DNA of 47,219 bases from Candidatus Allofournierella pullistercoris. GTDB lineage: Bacteria > Bacillota > Clostridia > Oscillospirales > Ruminococcaceae. The notes under the pieces are model-generated. The model was given only the letters and a program-made list of their open reading frames with translations. It did no database searches and had not been told where the DNA came from. The DNA lies in contig JAHLFP010000001.1 in assembly GCA_018883715.1 (NCBI GenBank), positions 1-47,219 of the forward strand, written 5' to 3'. The translations under genes were made by a program, and so were the position numbers. Positions 44,922-47,219 of the stretch are shown in pieces (position 1 is the first letter of the stretch; every line of letters starts with the position of its first letter).

Positions 44922-45590
44922 TTAGCGCAAGCTATCCCGTGCGGTTTCGGTCAGCTTCTTTAAATCCGTTATGGTCACACAGCCGCGGGATACCTCCACC
45001 ATGTGCTCGCTTTGGAAGTATTTCAGCATCCGGGTGACCACCTCCCGGGCACTGCCCAGATGATGGGCAATTTCCTCGTGGGTGATTTTCAGTTGCAATG
45101 TGTCGTTCAGCTGGCATTCGCCCACCAAAAACCCTGCCAGACGGCTGTCCAGATGCTTGTACAAAATCTGGTCCAAAAGCCACATGACTTCGGAAAAAGA
45201 GCTGGCAATCAGCTCGGTGGTGTAGTTTGCCACCGGGGCGGATTCCTGCATCAGCTTTTTGTAAACCGGTGCGGGAATGCGGTAAAGCTGGCAATCTTTT
45301 TCTGCCTGGATGGAAATATCAAATTGCAGGCTGTTAAGCATACAATAGGCGGACAGGATACAGACATCCCGCTCAAACAGGCGGTACAAGGTAATTTCCC
45401 GCCCGTCGTCTGAGTTGGAATAAACCCGCAGTTGACCAGAAATTACAATCAGCGGGCCGATGCAGCCCTCCGAGTCGTTGTGGACAATCTCGCCCTTTGG
45501 TACATCGTATCGGGTGATGCTGCGTGCCAGAAATGCCTGCTGTTCTGGGGTGAGTTTTGCCCAAAAGGGCAGGTATTCTTGAAATTCCAT
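44922..45590 (-). CDS. Crp/Fnr family transcription regulator
   Basis: 222 residues. An N-terminal cyclic-nucleotide-type effector domain (about 20-135, with GEIVHNDSEGCIGPLIVISGQLRVY) is followed by a winged helix-turn-helix (LKITHEEIAHHLGSAREVVTRMLKYFQ). The N-terminal four-Cys cluster of oxygen-sensing FNR is absent, so the signal is probably something else. ATG 45590 follows AAAGGAGAGC. Its promoter is at 45624-45652. trxA lies downstream on the same strand with a 92-nt gap; joint control is possible but not shown. Confidence 0.9.
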   Translation of the reverse strand: MEFQEYLPFWAKLTPEQQAFLARSITRYDVPKGEIVHNDSEGCIGPLIVISGQLRVYSNSDDGREITLYRLFERDVCILSAYCMLNSLQFDISIQAEKDCQLYRIPAPVYKKLMQESAPVANYTTELIASSFSEVMWLLDQILYKHLDSRLAGFLVGECQLNDTLQLKITHEEIAHHLGSAREVVTRMLKYFQSEHMVEVSRGCVTITDLKKLTETARDSLR

Positions 45591-45623
45591 GACGCTCTCC
45601 TTTGAAATGGAATGATTTACTCT

Positions 45624-45652
45624 ATTATGCCACAAAATAAAAGGGGGTGCAA
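45624..45652 (-). promoter_or_regulatory. Promoter of the Crp/Fnr regulator gene
   Basis: TTGCAC and CATAAT separated by 17 nt on the minus strand, about 35 nt before the start codon. Confidence 0.6.
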
Positions 45653-45736
45653 ACCTCTTTTATATAGGGAATATATAGGGAAAAGGGCTGTTTGACAACC
45701 GGGTGAAAATAAAAATAAAAAATTTTAAAAAACCAC

Positions 45737-45765
45737 TTGCAATTTTCGAAAAAGGGTGATATAAT
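45737..45765 (+). promoter_or_regulatory. Promoter of the tRNA-Gly/tRNA-Leu unit
   Basis: TTGCAA and TATAAT separated by 17 nt, with start point expected near 45772. Confidence 0.75.
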
Positions 45766-45793
45766 AACTCTCGCAGTCAAGTGAAGCGGATGC

Positions 45794-45868
45794 GCAGGTG
45801 TCGTACAACGGCTAGTACATCAGCCTTCCAAGCTGAGGACGTGGGTTCGACTCCCATCACCTGCTCCA
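45794..45868 (+). tRNA. tRNA-Gly(TCC)
   Basis: Acceptor GCAGGTG/CACCTGC, D-loop, anticodon stem TCAGC/GCTGA with loop CTTCCAA (anticodon TCC at 45827-45829), T-loop GTTCGAC, encoded CCA end. Confidence 0.96.
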
Positions 45869-45901
45869 ATTGCATCAGCGAATGATTGCAAAGCCGAATA
45901 A

Positions 45902-45988
45902 GCGGATGTGGCGGAATTGGCAGACGCGCTAGATTCAGGTTCTAGTGGTAGCGATACCGTGGGGGTTCAAGTCCCTTCATCCGCACCA
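45902..45988 (+). tRNA. tRNA-Leu(CAG)
   Basis: Class II tRNA of 87 nt. Acceptor GCGGATG/CATCCGC, anticodon stem CTAGA/TCTAG with loop TTCAGGT (anticodon CAG at 45936-45938), extra arm, T-loop GTTCAAG, encoded CCA. Confidence 0.96.
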
Positions 45989-45991
45989 GTT

Positions 45992-46027
45992 AAAAACCCC
46001 GTAGAGTGGAAACTCTGCGGGGTTTTT
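45992..46027 (+). terminator. Terminator of the tRNA unit
   Basis: AAAAACCCCG-T-AGAGT / ACTCT-G-CGGGGTTTTT around loop GGAA, with a G-T pair, ending in a T-run 5 nt after the tRNA. Confidence 0.88.
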
Positions 46028-46154
46028 GTGTTATACTCAATACAGAAAACAGGGTGGAATTTGGGGTTTTAACAGCACACGATAAGCTATGCCATAGAAT
46101 AAACCCGAATTTGAGAAAGCACGAACACAAACCAACCGAGAAAGCAGGTGTGTC

Positions 46155-47105
46155 ATGTTAGAAGTGGTATTCAGCGATAGCGTTGCGGCGGTGATGGCAA
46201 TGGCATTTGAGCAGCAAGAGAACGGCATTTCTGCCAAAATTAGAGCAAACGGCCCAGAGGGCACCGCCGCACAAGGAGGAATGGAAGGATTTTGCCATGA
46301 AACGGACGAACCGGAACACTCTGGCTGGGAAAATGCCATTCCACTGGAAGGAAGCCGGGAAGATATCATCAATCTTCCGCTGGCCTTGTCTGTGGGGGAT
46401 ATTTCTGAAAGCGGAATCGGAGCGGGAAGAAAGGCGGCACTTTCCTTGCTGATGGGAGTATTCCCCAGCCTGGCCGCTGAGGTTGTAGAGCAACTTCTGG
46501 ATACCGCCCGCAAAAGCTATGCCCTGTTATTGGAACGTGCTGGCAAGGGGGAAGCCATTCGTATCTGGGTAGGTCATGCACCGGATGATGTTTGCGGTCT
46601 GTGTTGGCTGATGAGCGAGCTAGAGCCAATGGGGCTGGACAAGCTGGATGTTACCCTTATGGAACTTCCCAGGTGGGAAACAAGAGAAGATGGCTGTGTA
46701 GTGCAATATACCGGATGGGGAGAAGTTGAGCCGTATCGTCTTGGGGGAATGGCCTTACTGGGCAAGAAACCGCCCGTCGGTTATCTTGGTGGTTTGGCCA
46801 GCCGCTGGAAAGAGTTGCAACGGGAAAATGCACCTCTGCGAGCGGTGATGAATGGCCGATTGGTGAGCGTACTGGAGCCTTTGTACGACACAGTTATTCT
46901 GCGAGAGCTGGAAAACCAGCCGGATGAATTTATAGGGGTACAGCTGGTTGGGCAGGTGCTGGGAACATACGGCCTTGGAATCAGTGAAAGCTGGGTTGCC
47001 TTGCGGATGGAACAATTTATAAAGGAAGGGCTGCTGGTTTCTTTAACTGAGCCAGAAGTAGACGCCCCGATATACCATCGAATGCTGCGAAAGGTGAAAC
47101 GATAG
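46155..47105 (+). CDS. DUF1835 family protein
   Basis: 316 residues. The N-terminus MLEVVFSDSVAAVMAMA is typical of DUF1835, and the IWVGHAPDDVCGLCWLMSEL block with its spaced Asp/Cys is the conserved central part. The C-terminal half (ELQRENAPLRAVMNGRLVSV onward) matches the associated DUF3658-like region. Function is unknown; the protein is soluble. GCAGGTG lies 7 nt before the ATG. It stands alone after the tRNA genes, without an obvious promoter. Confidence 0.75.
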   Translation: MLEVVFSDSVAAVMAMAFEQQENGISAKIRANGPEGTAAQGGMEGFCHETDEPEHSGWENAIPLEGSREDIINLPLALSVGDISESGIGAGRKAALSLLMGVFPSLAAEVVEQLLDTARKSYALLLERAGKGEAIRIWVGHAPDDVCGLCWLMSELEPMGLDKLDVTLMELPRWETREDGCVVQYTGWGEVEPYRLGGMALLGKKPPVGYLGGLASRWKELQRENAPLRAVMNGRLVSVLEPLYDTVILRELENQPDEFIGVQLVGQVLGTYGLGISESWVALRMEQFIKEGLLVSLTEPEVDAPIYHRMLRKVKR

Positions 47106-47142
47106 GTATCGTACCGGATGAACGACAAAGGGCGTATCGAGA

Positions 47143-47219
47143 ATGGAGGACGAAACTCAGCAGAAGATACTTTTGTCCTCGGACACGGTGTTTACCATGG
47201 AGCGTGGGCAAGCGCCTCA
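47143..47219 (+). CDS. Possible gene start cut off by the window edge
   Basis: An ATG at 47143 (MEDETQQKILLSSDTVFTME) stays open to the end of the window, with AAAGGG about 10 nt upstream. A second frame starting at 47119 is also open to the edge. Too short to identify. Confidence 0.3.
   Translation, partial: MEDETQQKILLSSDTVFTMERGQAP

Noticed and set aside
45794-45988. tRNA genes as attachment site for the element
   Set aside because: They are intact and more than 1.3 kb from the right end; no repeat of a tRNA 3' end occurs at the left end.

Overview
The window looks like a chromosomal segment of a low-to-moderate GC, Gram-positive anaerobe of the class Clostridia, most likely an Oscillospirales/Ruminococcaceae-type gut bacterium (inference). 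Pointers are the SCIFF peptide with its radical-SAM maturase (a Clostridia marker), frequent TTG and GTG starts behind strong AGGAG-type ribosome binding sites, FeoA/FeoB, a DUF4914 protein, and tRNA genes with encoded CCA ends.

Positions 1-16.8 kb form a cyclic-di-GMP signalling district. Three membrane sensors have a degenerate GGDEF and an intact EAL domain (3-1757, 7719-9953, 14591-16756), so they are probable phosphodiesterases. Two membrane sensors have an intact GGDEF domain (4418-6946, 9972-11603), so they are probable diguanylate cyclases. Both cyclases end in a cysteine tail with identical spacing, CX4CX2CX3C. The ferrous-iron uptake genes feoA-feoB and a DUF4914 P-loop protein lie among them.

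Positions 16.8-26.95 kb are ordinary chromosome: the SCIFF pair scfA-scfB with a hairpin between them, a polytopic membrane protein with an Orn/Lys/Arg-decarboxylase-like enzyme, a DUF308 membrane protein, and a tightly packed run of CPBP protease, tadA, SDR reductase, GH25 lysozyme-like protein and AI-2E-family transporter.

Positions 26968-44486 (about 17.5 kb) are an integrative mobilizable element. It carries a large serine recombinase, a MOBV/Pre-type relaxase with a likely oriT, a small HTH protein, a CHC2 primase and D5/P4-type primase-helicase, a zinc-motif protein plus a sigma-70-like protein on the opposite strand, and a complete type I restriction-modification operon (hsdM-hsdS-hsdR) whose first gene is an ISL3-transposase-derived protein translationally coupled to hsdM. 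Small accessory proteins behind a structured leader fill the right end. Both boundaries can be read: a 23-bp inverted repeat (21/23 identical) at the two ends gives the recombinase attP arms, and the outside flanks, when rejoined, form one bidirectional terminator hairpin. The element therefore sits in the loop of the terminator that separated the AI-2E transporter gene from trxA, and it brings its own hairpin terminators just inside both ends.

Positions 44.5-47.2 kb return to chromosome: trxA, a Crp/Fnr regulator, tRNA-Gly(TCC) and tRNA-Leu(CAG) under one good promoter, a DUF1835-type protein, and a possible truncated gene at the window edge.
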